A stretch of 64,000 nt of DNA. Origin: Breoghania sp. Lineage in GTDB: Bacteria; Pseudomonadota; Alphaproteobacteria; Rhizobiales; Stappiaceae. The position numbers were made by a program, and so were the translations under genes. Below the pieces are notes generated by a model. It saw only the letters and a program-made list of their open reading frames with translations, was not told the DNA's origin and did not search any database. Location: NCBI RefSeq assembly GCF_030066895.1, contig NZ_JASJAV010000004.1:174866-238865 (forward strand), read 5' to 3'. Within the stretch, counting starts at the first letter, position 1. Every line of letters begins with the position of its first letter. Of this stretch, positions 31,438-40,380 are shown piece by piece.

Positions 31438-32109
31438 GAGATCGCCCTTTCGCGCTTCGTTTTGAAGCGCTTCCACGAACGTCTTCATACCGAGATTGCG
31501 CACCCGGCGGCGGCGTTCGGCGCTCAGGATCTTCTGGATCTCGTGGAAGGTCTTGTTGAGATCATCATTGATCAGCACGTAATCGTATTCGTTCCAGTGC
31601 TCGATTTCAGAGCGGGCATTCTGGAGACGCTTGTCGATCACTTCGGCGCTGTCTTCGGCACGGCGCTCAAGTCGTGACCGCAGCTCCTTTATGGAAGGCG
31701 GCAGGATGAACACGGAAACCACATCTGCGCGGGCAGCTTCGTAGAGCTGCAATGTACCCTGCCAATCGATATCGAACAGAACGTCCTTTCCGCCCGAAAG
31801 AGCGGTTTCGACAGGTTCGCGCGGAGTGCCGTAGAAATTGCCGTGCACTTTGGCCGATTCAAGAAGATTGCCCTCATCGCGCATCGACAGGAACTGCTTC
31901 CTGGAAATGAAACGGTAGTGCGCCCCATCGATCTCGCTGCCGCGCCGCTCGCGGGTCGTTACCGACGCGGAAAGCGTCAATTCGCGGTCCTGTTCCAGCA
32001 GGCTGCGCGCGATCGTGGACTTGCCGGCCCCGGAGGGGGACGATAGCACGAACATCAGGCCGCGGCGATGCGGAACTTCGAGAGTGGCGAGAGAGGCGTT
32101 GGCGGACAT
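31423..32109 (-). CDS. gmk: Guanylate kinase
   Basis: Phosphorylates GMP to GDP in the cytoplasm. The 228-residue product has the P-loop [16 protein letters not shown] near residue 24, the GMP-binding region ([20 protein letters not shown]), and [13 protein letters not shown] short N-terminal extension is usual. The start codon 32109 lies 5 bp after the yicC stop, so the two are one transcript. Intact; the C-terminus overlaps the end of rsmA on the opposite strand. Confidence 0.95.
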   Translation of the reverse strand: MSANASLATLEVPHRRGLMFVLSSPSGAGKSTIARSLLEQDRELTLSASVTTRERRGSEIDGAHYRFISRKQFLSMRDEGNLLESAKVHGNFYGTPREPVETALSGGKDVLFDIDWQGTLQLYEAARADVVSVFILPPSIKELRSRLERRAEDSAEVIDKRLQNARSEIEHWNEYDYVLINDDLNKTFHEIQKILSAERRRRVRNLGMKTFVEALQNEARKGDLSGCV

Positions 32110-32114
32110 GAACG

Positions 32115-32999
32115 TTATTCCAGATTCTGTATCTGCTCGCGCAACTGATCGATCGTGGTCTTTAGGTCGAGGCCGATCGCAGTGAGCGAGGTATCATTCG
32201 ACTTGGAGCACAAGGTATTTGCCTCCCGATTGAATTCCTGAGCCAGGAAATCAAAGCGCCGACCGATCGGACCGCCTCCCGCCATCAGCTCGCGTGCGGC
32301 TGCGACGTGAGCCTTCAACCGATCCAGTTCCTCACGAACGTCCGCCTTTGTCGCCAGAAGAACCGCCTCCTGATAGAGACGGTCTTCATCGAATTCGCTA
32401 CGCTCCATGAGGTGGCGAATCTGCTCGTCGAGGCGAGTGCGAATGGCATCCAGCTGGCGCGCGGGGCATGCCTCTGCCGCATCCGTCAGGCTGTCGATCC
32501 GGTCGATATGTCCGGAGATCACGTGCCCGACAGCGGCTCCTTCAGACTGTCGCATGGCGGCGAGAGCGGCGAGCGCCTCTTCGAACGAGGCCTGGAGCGC
32601 GGCGTGTTGGGCGGCGCGCTCTTCATCGCTGAGAACGCTTTCCTGGACCTCGAAGACGCCGCGAAAGGCGAGAATGCCCTCTGCGGTCGCGGGCGCGACG
32701 CCGGTGCGCCTACGCACGGCCTCAAGCGCCTCGATGACGGCTTCAAGCGTGCCTTCGTTGACCCGCGGCATCGCCTCGCCAGCATCGCGCTGCACAGAAA
32801 GGGTGACATTGACGTTTCCGCGCGTCAGTACCGCTCCCACGGCTTTCCGCAGTGCGGGCTCAAGGCTTTCAAAACCATTGGTGAGACGAAAGCGGGTATC
32901 CAGCCCCTTGCCGTTGACCGAGCGCAATTCCCATGTCCAGCGGATCGCTCCGTATGCGCCCTCGGCTCGGGCAAATCCGGTCATGCTTGCTCTGGTCAT
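32115..32999 (-). CDS. yicC: YicC-family endoribonuclease/stress protein
   Basis: YicC proteins are RNA-processing ribonucleases linked to stationary-phase physiology. I set the start at ATG 32999 ([14 protein letters not shown], the family N-terminus), preceded by AGAGAGAAG; a frame from 33092 adds 31 unlikely residues. The 294-residue protein contains [17 protein letters not shown] and the conserved C-terminus [21 protein letters not shown]. It is coupled to gmk (5-bp gap), a conserved pair. Intact. Confidence 0.92.
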   Translation of the reverse strand: MTRASMTGFARAEGAYGAIRWTWELRSVNGKGLDTRFRLTNGFESLEPALRKAVGAVLTRGNVNVTLSVQRDAGEAMPRVNEGTLEAVIEALEAVRRRTGVAPATAEGILAFRGVFEVQESVLSDEERAAQHAALQASFEEALAALAAMRQSEGAAVGHVISGHIDRIDSLTDAAEACPARQLDAIRTRLDEQIRHLMERSEFDEDRLYQEAVLLATKADVREELDRLKAHVAAARELMAGGGPIGRRFDFLAQEFNREANTLCSKSNDTSLTAIGLDLKTTIDQLREQIQNLE

Positions 33000-33118
33000 T
33001 GGCTTCTCTCTGCTCGTTTGTCGGGCCGTTCGAAATACCGCCCGACGGGGGGCACCTTCAACAAGCGCTCCTGAACGCCGGAACACATTCAACGATTACC
33101 GGCCGAGCGTCGCTCGTA

Positions 33119-34417
33119 TCAGCTTGCAGCGTCTTGCGCCGCACCGTTCGCAGGCTTTGCCTCCGGGCGAACCTCTCCGGCCGCAACGGCCTCGTCCGCC
33201 TTTTCCGCGGCAGCGGCAGCGTCCCGCCGCCCCTTCTCGACCTCGCGCCAACGCTTGACGTTGCGCTGGTGCTCTTCCAGCGTCTTGGCGAAAAGATGCC
33301 CGCCGCGACCGTCTGCAACGAAGAACATCTCTTCGGTGCGCGAGGGATTGGCGACCGCCTCCATTGCCTTGCGGCCCGGATTGGCGATTGGTCCCGGCGG
33401 CAGCCCGCGGATCTGATAGGTGTTGTAGCGGTTCGGAGCTTCCTTCTCGCTCTTCAGGAGCGTGCGCGAGCGTTGCCAGGCTTCGCCGCCGTGCAATCCG
33501 TAGAGGATCGTGGGATCGGACTCCAGCCGCCACCCCTTCTTCAGCCGGTTGACGAACACACCGGCCACCCGCGGCCGTTCATCCGCGCGCCCGGTTTCCT
33601 TTTCCACGATGGAAGCGAGAATGACCAGTTCTTCCGGCGTCTTGATCGGCAGGCCTTCGGACCGGCGCGCCCAGATCTCTGCCAGCACCTTTTCCTGCGC
33701 GTGGCGCATCCGGTCGATGATCTCCTGCTGCGTCGTGCCGCGCGTGAACTTGTAGGTCTCCGGCAGCAAGGCCCCTTCTCGCGGCATTTCCGTCAGATCT
33801 CCGACAAGGATCGGATGCTTGTTCACGCGATCGACAATCTGTGCGTTGGTCCAGCCTTCCGGAATGGTGATGGAGTGAAGGACCGCCTTGCCCTCCACCA
33901 GCATGTCCATGACACCGCGCATGCTGACCCCGACAGGGAAGACATACTCGCCCGCCTTCAACCGGTCGGTATTCTTGTAGAGCCACACGCCCCCGATGAA
34001 GATCCAGGCCTGGTCGACCACGCCGCTGCGATCGAGCGTGTTGGTGATCGTCTCTAGCCCGGAGCCCGGCGCGACGATGATCGTCGTTTCCTGTGCAAGT
34101 GGCCCCTTGCTGTCAAACTCGGTCTTCCCCCAGTAGAGAAGATCGCCGCAGGCGAGCACCGCCAGGACGGCGAATGTCAGCAGAAAATTGAAAAAGACGA
34201 CGAACGGATTGCGCGCATGGCGCGAGCGCACGGGAGGTTCCGGTACGCGTTCCGGCTGGATGGCCTCACGCGGGCTCTTGGGCGCGGGCCGCATCGGGCT
34301 TTCGCCGCCGCCCGAGGTCTGGTTCGTCGCTTGATTGGTATCTGTCGAAGACGTTTCGGTTTCCGGCGAAGACACGTTTTGATGGTCAGGCGCTTCTGGC
34401 GAGTCTTGCATTAGCAC
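33119..34417 (-). CDS. mltG: Endolytic murein transglycosylase MltG
   Basis: Cleaves nascent glycan strands and limits peptidoglycan chain length at the inner membrane. The 432-residue product has a charged cytoplasmic N-terminus of ~70 residues, one membrane helix (FVVFFNFLLTFAVLAVLACG), a LysM-like region, and the catalytic YceG domain with the active-site Glu in ASIVEKETGRADERP, then NPGRKAMEAVANPS. The C-terminal ~40 residues are Ala/Glu-rich. A slightly later Met is possible as start. Intact, and in the fabF-mltG order seen in many alphaproteobacteria. Confidence 0.93.
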   Translation of the reverse strand: MLMQDSPEAPDHQNVSSPETETSSTDTNQATNQTSGGGESPMRPAPKSPREAIQPERVPEPPVRSRHARNPFVVFFNFLLTFAVLAVLACGDLLYWGKTEFDSKGPLAQETTIIVAPGSGLETITNTLDRSGVVDQAWIFIGGVWLYKNTDRLKAGEYVFPVGVSMRGVMDMLVEGKAVLHSITIPEGWTNAQIVDRVNKHPILVGDLTEMPREGALLPETYKFTRGTTQQEIIDRMRHAQEKVLAEIWARRSEGLPIKTPEELVILASIVEKETGRADERPRVAGVFVNRLKKGWRLESDPTILYGLHGGEAWQRSRTLLKSEKEAPNRYNTYQIRGLPPGPIANPGRKAMEAVANPSRTEEMFFVADGRGGHLFAKTLEEHQRNVKRWREVEKGRRDAAAAAEKADEAVAAGEVRPEAKPANGAAQDAAS

Positions 34418-34761
34418 GGTCTACCTGTTCGACGAAAACACCCTTGAGCGCCTCGCATTCCCATGACCACGGACGTTCGTGGTCAATGGGTGATGAAACC
34501 ATGGAAAAACACAAGAACTATGCCGGACCCGTCTGCCCTATTTCCATAGTTTTCAACTTGCGCATACGCCCGAGGTCGCACGGGTGCGCCGAGATTGTGT
34601 CATTTCGCGGATTTGCAGATGTGCCATCCGCATTCAGCCCCGGAATATCCGGTCTGAAGATTTACGGCGACCGGTTGACCCGTCGCCGTAAGAATCTGTC
34701 TGTCCAAATTGAGAGGCACCGTCAATTTTGACGCGGCCTCCGAGCTGTCACGACCGTGCGA
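34418..34761. other. Intergenic region between mltG and fabF
   Basis: 344 bp; the open frames here have no recognisable product. It separates fabF (stop at 34762) and mltG, both on the minus strand, and presumably carries the mltG promoter. I saw no clear hairpin. Confidence 0.5.
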
Positions 34762-36027
34762 TCAGTCGGCCACCCGCTTGAAGACCAGCGATGCGTTCGT
34801 GCCGCCGAACCCGAAGGAATTCGAGAGCGTAGTATCGATCTGCATCTGCTTGGGCTTGTGCGGCACCAGGTCGATCTCGGTCTCCACAGAAGGATTTTCG
34901 AGATTGATCGTCGGCGGCGCAACATTGTCGCGAATGGCGAGCACCGAGAAAATGGCTTCCACCGCACCGGCGGCACCGAGGAGGTGCCCGGTCGACGACT
35001 TGGTCGAGGACATCGTCAAGCCACCGGCAGCATCACCCATGAGACGGGTGACGGCGGCCAGTTCGATTTCGTCGCCCAACAGTGTCGAAGTCCCGTGCGC
35101 ATTGACGTAGTCGATGTCGGCAGGAGCAATACCGGCACGCTTCAATGCGGCCTGCATGCACCGGTAGGCGCCGTCACCATCTTCCGCCGGAGCGGTGATG
35201 TGATAGGCGTCGCCCGACATTCCGTATCCAACGACCTCGGCATAGATCTTGGCGCCGCGGGCCTTGGCGTGCTCGTATTCCTCAAGCACGACGCAGCCGG
35301 CGCCCTCGCCCATGACGAAGCCGTCGCGATCGCGATCATAGGGGCGCGAGGCATGGAGGGGATCGTTGTTGAACCCGGTCGAAAGAGCGCGACATGCGGC
35401 AAAGCCTGCCAGCGCCAGACGTCCGATAGGCGATTCCACACCGCCCGCCACCATCACGTCGGCATCACCGAGCGCAATCAGCCGCGAGGCATCGCCGACC
35501 GCATGCGCACCGGTGGAACACGCGGTAACGACCGCGTGGTTCGGCCCCTTGAGACCGTGCCGGATGGAGACGTGTCCCGAACACAGATTGATCAGCCGTC
35601 CCGGAATGAAGAACGGGTTCAGCCTGCGCGGTCCCTTTTCCTTGAGCAGAATGGCATTCTTTTCAATGCCGATCAGCCCGCCGATACCAGATCCGATCAG
35701 CACACCGGTGCTGATCTGATCTTCGTAGATTTCCGGCTTCCAGCCCGCATCAGCCAGAGCCTGATCAGCAGCAGCGACCGCGTAGACGATGAAATCGTCC
35801 ACCTTCCGCTGCTCCTTCGGCTCCATCCACTGATCGGGATTAAAGGTGCCATCGGAACCGTCGCCACGGGAAACTTCGCAAGCGACCTGACATGCGAGAT
35901 CATCGATCTCGAACGAGTCGGGCCTTCCCGCTCCACTGCGTCCTTCCAGAATCCGCGACCAGGTGAGATCAACGCCGCAACCAAGTGGCGTCACCATCCC
36001 CAGACCCGTGACGACTACACGCCTCAT
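34762..36027 (-). CDS. fabF: Beta-ketoacyl-ACP synthase II
   Basis: Condenses malonyl-ACP with growing acyl-ACP in type II fatty-acid synthesis. I set the start at ATG 36027 (MRRVVVTGLGMVTPLGCG), just after GGAAGGAAG; an in-frame Met 45 bp upstream lacks homology. The catalytic Cys is in VTACSTGAHAVGDA near residue 165, with His residues in NAHGTSTLLGD and SSTGHLLGAAGA. 421 residues, normal length, intact. It is 72 bp after acpP in the order fabD-fabG-acpP-fabF. Confidence 0.96.
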   Translation of the reverse strand: MRRVVVTGLGMVTPLGCGVDLTWSRILEGRSGAGRPDSFEIDDLACQVACEVSRGDGSDGTFNPDQWMEPKEQRKVDDFIVYAVAAADQALADAGWKPEIYEDQISTGVLIGSGIGGLIGIEKNAILLKEKGPRRLNPFFIPGRLINLCSGHVSIRHGLKGPNHAVVTACSTGAHAVGDASRLIALGDADVMVAGGVESPIGRLALAGFAACRALSTGFNNDPLHASRPYDRDRDGFVMGEGAGCVVLEEYEHAKARGAKIYAEVVGYGMSGDAYHITAPAEDGDGAYRCMQAALKRAGIAPADIDYVNAHGTSTLLGDEIELAAVTRLMGDAAGGLTMSSTKSSTGHLLGAAGAVEAIFSVLAIRDNVAPPTINLENPSVETEIDLVPHKPKQMQIDTTLSNSFGFGGTNASLVFKRVAD

Positions 36028-36099
36028 CTTCTTCCTTCCAAAGCGGAGATCAGTTCCTGTCAGGCCGCACACACAAGCGACGGTCTGCCCTGGAACCGA

Positions 36100-36333
36100 T
36101 TACGAGTTCTTCTCGAGGAAGCTGACTGCGTCACCGACGGTCTGAACCGCCTCAGCGGCATCGTCCGGAATCTCGACACCGAATTCCTCTTCGAAGGCCA
36201 TGACGAGTTCAACGTTATCCAGGCTGTCAGCGCCCAGATCATCGATGAAGCTCGCGTTGTCGGTCACCTTCTCGGCATCCACGCCGAGGTGCTCGATCAC
36301 GATCTTCTTTACGCGCTCAGCAATGTCACTCAT
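36100..36333 (-). CDS. acpP: Acyl carrier protein
   Basis: Carries acyl intermediates on a phosphopantetheine arm. The 77-residue acidic protein has the attachment Ser in [18 protein letters not shown], preceded by the helix-loop typical of AcpP. The length is standard. It is intact between fabG and fabF. The promoter probably lies in the 299-bp gap upstream, which contains GC-rich direct repeats. Confidence 0.97.
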   Translation of the reverse strand: MSDIAERVKKIVIEHLGVDAEKVTDNASFIDDLGADSLDNVELVMAFEEEFGVEIPDDAAEAVQTVGDAVSFLEKNS

Positions 36334-36632
36334 TTTCGATTTCCTTGATGGTCTTCAAGACACTCGGCGCTGGCGCCCCACTTTTTCGGAGAACGTCCAG
36401 CGTGTTGTTAAAAGTCCCGGTCGTAGAACCCGGATGACACGACAACTTAGCATTCCGCGTACCCCGGTCGAGCCGAATGGTAGCCCGACCTTGCCGGCGG
36501 CGTATTGATCGGCGCCGGCGGCGTATCGACCGGCCGGCGGCTAGGTAACACACTTTGTTTGCCTTGACCAGACACGCCGCGGGGCTGTTGGAAAGCCTGA
36601 ACCAGACTTTCAAAACGAAGGAAATTACCCTT
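36334..36632. other. fabG-acpP intergenic region
   Basis: This 299-bp gap has no gene. It contains a 21-bp direct repeat array (36493-36541) and an otherwise AT-balanced leader for acpP. Confidence 0.5.
36493..36541. repeat. 21-bp direct repeat, ~2.4 copies, upstream of acpP
   Basis: Units at 36493-36513 and 36514-36534 differ at two positions (TTGATC versus TCGACC), followed by a partial copy (GCCGGCGGC). Core GCCGGCGGCGTAT. The mismatches suggest an older event than the perfect duplications elsewhere. Confidence 0.8.
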
Positions 36633-37370
36633 TTAAATCATGGTCATACCGCCATTCACATGGATGGTCTGACCGGTCACGTAGGCAGCTTCCGTACTGG
36701 CAAGGTAAAGAGCCGCACTCGCGATCTCCTCGCCCATACCCAACCGACCCACGGGAATAGTCTCGAGAATCGAGGATCGCTGCTTCTCATTGAGAGCGTT
36801 CGTCATGGCAGTCTCGATGAACCCCGGGGCGATCGTGTTGACCGTAATGTTGCGGCTCGCAACTTCGCGGGCAAGCGATTTCGACATGCCGATCAGCCCT
36901 GCCTTGGCGGCAGCATAGTTGCCCTGCCCCGGATTGCCGGCGACGCCGACGATCGACGTGATACCGATGATGCGGCCATAACGGCGCTTCATCATGCCCT
37001 TGATCGCGGCCCGGGTCAGACGGAAGACGGTCGTGAGATTGACCTCAAGCACCTGGTCCCACTCTTCATCCTTCATGCGCATGAAGAGGTTGTCGCGCGT
37101 GATGCCGGCGTTGTTCACGAGAATGTCGAGACCGCCCATCGCGGCTTCGGCAGCGGGAACCAGATCGTCGACGGCTTCGCGCGACGACAGGTTCGCCGCG
37201 GCGATGTGAACCCGTTCGCCAAGATCGGAGGCCAACGCGTTGAGTTTCTCCTCGCGCGTGCCGGACAGGGTGACGGTGGCGTCGCGCGCATGAAGCGTGC
37301 GGGCTATGGCTTCGCCTATACCTCCGGTCGCTCCGGTAACGAGCGCGGTCTTTCCGGTCAGATCGAACAT
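36633..37370 (-). CDS. fabG: 3-oxoacyl-ACP reductase
   Basis: NADPH-dependent short-chain dehydrogenase in fatty-acid elongation. The 245-residue protein has the Rossmann motif TGATGGIGEAIARTL (residues 13-27), NNAGITRDNLFMRM near 86, and the catalytic Ser with YAAAKAGLIGMSKSLA (Tyr and Lys) near 151. C-terminal GQTIHVNGGMTMI is characteristic. Intact. It is 18 bp downstream of fabD and on the same strand. Confidence 0.96.
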   Translation of the reverse strand: MFDLTGKTALVTGATGGIGEAIARTLHARDATVTLSGTREEKLNALASDLGERVHIAAANLSSREAVDDLVPAAEAAMGGLDILVNNAGITRDNLFMRMKDEEWDQVLEVNLTTVFRLTRAAIKGMMKRRYGRIIGITSIVGVAGNPGQGNYAAAKAGLIGMSKSLAREVASRNITVNTIAPGFIETAMTNALNEKQRSSILETIPVGRLGMGEEIASAALYLASTEAAYVTGQTIHVNGGMTMI

Positions 37371-37388
37371 GCGAGCCTCTTTCGGTTT

Positions 37389-38358
37389 CTATTCTGTTGC
37401 AATCCGCGCCAGAAGCGCATTGATGTCTTCCGCACCGCCCACGGCGATACCCTCAAGCGACTTGTCGATGCGCTTGGCCATGCCGGTCAGTGCCTTGCCC
37501 GCGCCGATTTTGACGATGGTCGTGACACTGTTCGCCGCCAGCCAGGCAACGGATTCGCGCCAACGCACGCGTCCGGTCACCTGCTCGACCAACCGCGTGG
37601 GGATTCCCGCAGGATTCGGTGATCGGGGCAGCCAGAACATTCGCTACGAGCGGCACGGCAGGCGATGCGATTTCAATTTCAGCCAGTGCCTCGGCCATCA
37701 CCTTGGCCGCAGGCGCCATAAGAGAACAATGAAACGGTGCGCTGACCGGCAGCAGGAGAGCGCGGCGCGCACCCTTGTCATTGGCAAGCCCGAGCGCACG
37801 CTCAACGGCTGCAATGTGCCCCGACACGACGACCTGCTCAGGCGCGTTGTCGTTCGCCGCCTCGCACACTTCTCCTACGGCGGCCGCGGCAGCGACCTCG
37901 CTCGCGGCTTCGAAATCGAGTCCGAGCAGTGCGGCCATGGCGCCCTCCCTGACGGGAACGGCTTCCTGCATGGCCTTGCTGCGCGTGCGAAGCAGACGGG
38001 CGGTATCGGCAAGCTTGATGCTGCCGGCCGCAGCCAGAGCGGAGTACTCACCAAGCGGGTGCCCCGCGACATAAGCCATGGACGCCTTCAGATCAGCCAT
38101 GGACGCCTTCAGATCGAGGCCGCGAGCTTCGAGGACGCGCATCGCGGCGAGGCTCACTGCCATCAGGGTCGGCTGCGCGTTCGTCGTGAGCGTCAGCTCG
38201 TCCTCAGAACCTTCCCACATCACCCGGCTCAGCGATTCACCGAGCGCATCATCCACTTCTTCAAAGACCACACGCGCTTCCGGAAACGCCTCGGCAAGCG
38301 CCTCGTCCATGCCGACCGTCTGCGATCCCTGCCCGGGAAAGGTAAATGCGATACTCAT
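37389..38358 (-). pseudogene. fabD: Malonyl-CoA:ACP transacylase FabD, frameshifted, nucleophile Ser replaced by Pro
   Basis: FabD loads malonate onto ACP. N-terminus FTFPGQGSQTVGMDEALA and C-terminus AKRIDKSLEGIAV are typical. Three defects are visible. A perfect 21-bp in-frame duplication (38074-38115) adds seven residues just before the active site. The nucleophile motif reads GHPLGEYSAL where GHSLGEYSAL is invariant; the codon at 38056-38058 is CCG, one T-to-C change from TCG. An extra base near 37613-37617 shifts the frame after PITES; removing it restores AGIPTRLVEQVTGRVRW through TAG 37389-37391. The remaining His (SAPFHCSLM) is present. Flanking fabG, acpP and fabF are intact. Either another transacylase exists in the genome or this is a partly artefactual sequence. 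Confidence 0.88.
38074..38115. repeat. 21-bp perfect in-frame tandem duplication in fabD
   Basis: Two identical units, 38074-38094 and 38095-38115, encode a repeated seven-residue segment (ADLKASM). It lies 16 bp from the altered active-site codon. Confidence 0.95.
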
Positions 38359-38757
38359 GTGGATCGAAGGCCCTGCTTTTTCTGTTATCTTTGACGCCGC
38401 ATTCGCACGACAAGAAAAGGCGCCTCGCCGGCGACCTCAGCACACCGGGAAGTTGGGCTTATGAGCGGGCCCAGGGGGGGCATGTCAAGTCCGCAAGGCC
38501 GTTAACCACGGATTTCGCGTTTTTTGCATTGTATTTCGATGCCAAATGCGTATAGACAGCGCTTCGAACGATTCCCGGCTGGGGACTGAACGGGAGGTCG
38601 CGGCCGATCACCGCTTGATGAAAGCATGGTCGACCGGACAGGATCCGCAAGGGATCCTGCTTCCCGTGTCTCCGCTCTCAAAGACGTCCTGCAAGGCCTT
38701 TCCCAGGCTTTGAAGAGGCTTCGCGCCGGGATCGCGTACAACTGAGGAAAGGCATTC
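38359..38757. other. Divergent fabD / rpsF intergenic region
   Basis: 399 bp with no gene. It contains a candidate rpsF-direction promoter (38528-38555) and a long leader before rpsF. Confidence 0.5.
38528..38555 (+). promoter_or_regulatory. Candidate sigma-70 type promoter for rpsF operon
   Basis: TTGTAT (38528-38533), 16-bp spacer, TATAGA (38550-38555), about 200 bp upstream of rpsF. The match is moderate and no start-site data exist. Confidence 0.35.
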
Positions 38758-39192
38758 ATGGCCCTCTACGAACACGTGTTCCTGGCTCGCCAAGACATTT
38801 CTGCGCAGCAGGTCGAGCAGCTCGTCGAGCAGTTCAAGACGATCATCACCGATGGTGGCGGCACCGTCGGCAAGGTCGAGAACTGGGGCCTGCGCACGCT
38901 CGCCTATCGCGTTCACAAGAATCGCAAGGCGCACTACACGCTCATGAACATCGAAGCTCCCTATCCGGCGGTTGTCGAGATGGAGCGTCAGATGCGCCTG
39001 CACGAAGACGTGCTGCGCTTCCTGACCCTGAAGGTCGATAAGCACGAAGAAGAACAGTCCGCGATGATGCAGAAGCGCGATCGCGACGATCGTCGCCGTG
39101 GCCGCAGCGACCGTTTCGAGCGCGGTGGAGACCGGGGTGGTGATCGCGGCGGTGCACGCCGTCAGGACCGCGAGAACGAGGGTAAGAACTAA
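38758..39192 (+). CDS. rpsF: 30S ribosomal protein bS6
   Basis: Binds central-domain 16S rRNA together with bS18. The 144-residue protein opens with [21 protein letters not shown] and contains [23 protein letters not shown] sequence (here [20 protein letters not shown]), with an Arg/Asp/Gly-rich C-terminal tail common in alphaproteobacteria. AGGAAAGG precedes ATG 38758. The TAA overlaps the rpsR start. Intact. Confidence 0.96.
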   Translation: MALYEHVFLARQDISAQQVEQLVEQFKTIITDGGGTVGKVENWGLRTLAYRVHKNRKAHYTLMNIEAPYPAVVEMERQMRLHEDVLRFLTLKVDKHEEEQSAMMQKRDRDDRRRGRSDRFERGGDRGGDRGGARRQDRENEGKN

Positions 39193-39440
39193 TGATCGAT
39201 ATCGCACAACTCCCGACTCGCCGGCCCTTCTTCCGCCGTCGGAAGACCTGTCCGTTCTCCGGCGCCAACGCTCCGAAGATCGACTACAAGGACATCAAGC
39301 TGCTGCAGCGCTACGTGTCCGAGCGCGGCAAGGTCGTGCCGAGCCGCATCACGGCCGTTTCGGCCAAGAAGCAGCGTGAGCTGGCCCGCGCCATCAAGCG
39401 CGCCCGCTTCCTGGCTCTGCTGCCCTACGTGATCAGCTAA
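39192..39440 (+). CDS. rpsR: 30S ribosomal protein bS18
   Basis: 82-residue basic protein with the bS18 signature [15 protein letters not shown] and [18 protein letters not shown]. Its ATG shares the last base of the rpsF TAA, implying coupling. Intact and followed by a terminator hairpin. Confidence 0.96.
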   Translation: MIDIAQLPTRRPFFRRRKTCPFSGANAPKIDYKDIKLLQRYVSERGKVVPSRITAVSAKKQRELARAIKRARFLALLPYVIS

Positions 39441-39448
39441 GCTTCATC

Positions 39449-39476
39449 AGGCCGGATTTCGATCCGGCCTGGTTTT
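39449..39476 (+). terminator. Hairpin with UUCG loop between rpsR and rplI
   Basis: A 9-bp stem (39449-39457 with 39462-39470) capped by TTCG, then GGTTTT. It likely reduces read-through into rplI. Confidence 0.75.
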
Positions 39477-39592
39477 CACGGCCCGTCGACACGACCCGCC
39501 GGACCCCTCTGGGACAGACCGGGTTTCCCGAGACCTGCCCCTAACCGTCCGACCGCTCGGTCCGGCGGGACAAACGGATAGGAGCATCCAAC

Positions 39593-40159
39593 ATGCAAGT
39601 CATTCTTCTTGAGCGCGTTGCGCGCCTCGGCCAGATGGGCGACACTGTTCGCGTGCGCGACGGCTATGCTCGCAACTACCTCCTGCCCCAGGGCAAGGCA
39701 CTGCGCGCCACCAAGGCGAACCAGCAGCGCTTCGAGAGCGAGCGTGCCCAGCTTGAGGCCCGCAACCTCGAGCGTCGTCAGGAAGCCGAGCAGGTTGCAG
39801 CCAAGCTCGACGGCGAGGCCTTCGTCGTTATCCGCTCCGCTGGCGCCACCGGCCACCTCTACGGTTCGGTCTCCACGCGTGACATCGCCAACGAGCTGAC
39901 CGCCGGCGGCTTCTCTGCAGCACGTAACCAGGTTCGCCTGGATGCGCCGATCAAGACGATCGGTCTGCACGACGTCATCATCGTCCTGCACCCGGAAGTC
40001 GAGGTCACCGTTCAGGTCAACGTCGCCCGCTCTGCGGACGAAGCCGAGCGCCAGGCGCGCGGTGAAGATCTGACGCAGCGTGATGTCGACGACTTCGAGT
40101 TCGAGGAAGACGAAGAAGCCGAAGGCGCGGCCGAGGGTGAAGAGCCTGCTGAGACCTAA
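39593..40159 (+). CDS. rplI: 50S ribosomal protein bL9
   Basis: Binds 23S rRNA domain V. The 188-residue protein has the bL9 N-domain ([32 protein letters not shown] in order, start at residue 1), a central helix rich in Glu/Arg, and a C-domain ([15 protein letters not shown]) plus an acidic tail. ATG 39593 follows AGGAG. Intact. Confidence 0.96.
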   Translation: MQVILLERVARLGQMGDTVRVRDGYARNYLLPQGKALRATKANQQRFESERAQLEARNLERRQEAEQVAAKLDGEAFVVIRSAGATGHLYGSVSTRDIANELTAGGFSAARNQVRLDAPIKTIGLHDVIIVLHPEVEVTVQVNVARSADEAERQARGEDLTQRDVDDFEFEEDEEAEGAAEGEEPAET

Positions 40160-40199
40160 TTCAAGGCCTTGATCAGCTTGTTTTTTCCCAGCTGTTGAG

Positions 40200-40227
40200 A
40201 ACGGCTCCCCTGCGGGCGCCGTTTTTC
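40200..40227 (+). terminator. Intrinsic terminator after rplI
   Basis: Stem AACGGC...GCCGTT (40200-40205 with 40218-40223) with an inner CCC/GGG pair and a following T5 tract. Confidence 0.8.
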
Positions 40228-40290
40228 TTTGCCGTGACGTCAATATAATCCTGCCTTGCAAACTCTTGATTTAAAATTGAAATGGAGCGA

Positions 40291-40373
40291 CCCTCGTCTA
40301 GTCACCAGTCGTATATCAACCGATGATGAGCTGCTCGAGGAGGTGACGGCTGTCGTCACCAGTAGACGAAGGG
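40291..40373 (+). promoter_or_regulatory. Possible structured cfa leader covering the ribosome-binding site
   Basis: CCCTCGTCTA (40291-40300) is the reverse complement, with one bulge, of TAGACGAAGGG (40363-40373), which contains the cfa ribosome-binding site. A perfect 7-bp hairpin (40342-40348 with 40354-40360, loop GCTGT) lies between. The fold would hide the start region. Function not tested. Confidence 0.45.
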
Positions 40374-40380
40374 ATAGGCA

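Noticed and set aside
36555..38394. Plus-strand open frames opposite fabG and fabD
   Set aside because: They overlap the conserved fab genes, show no family similarity and no supporting ribosome-binding site.
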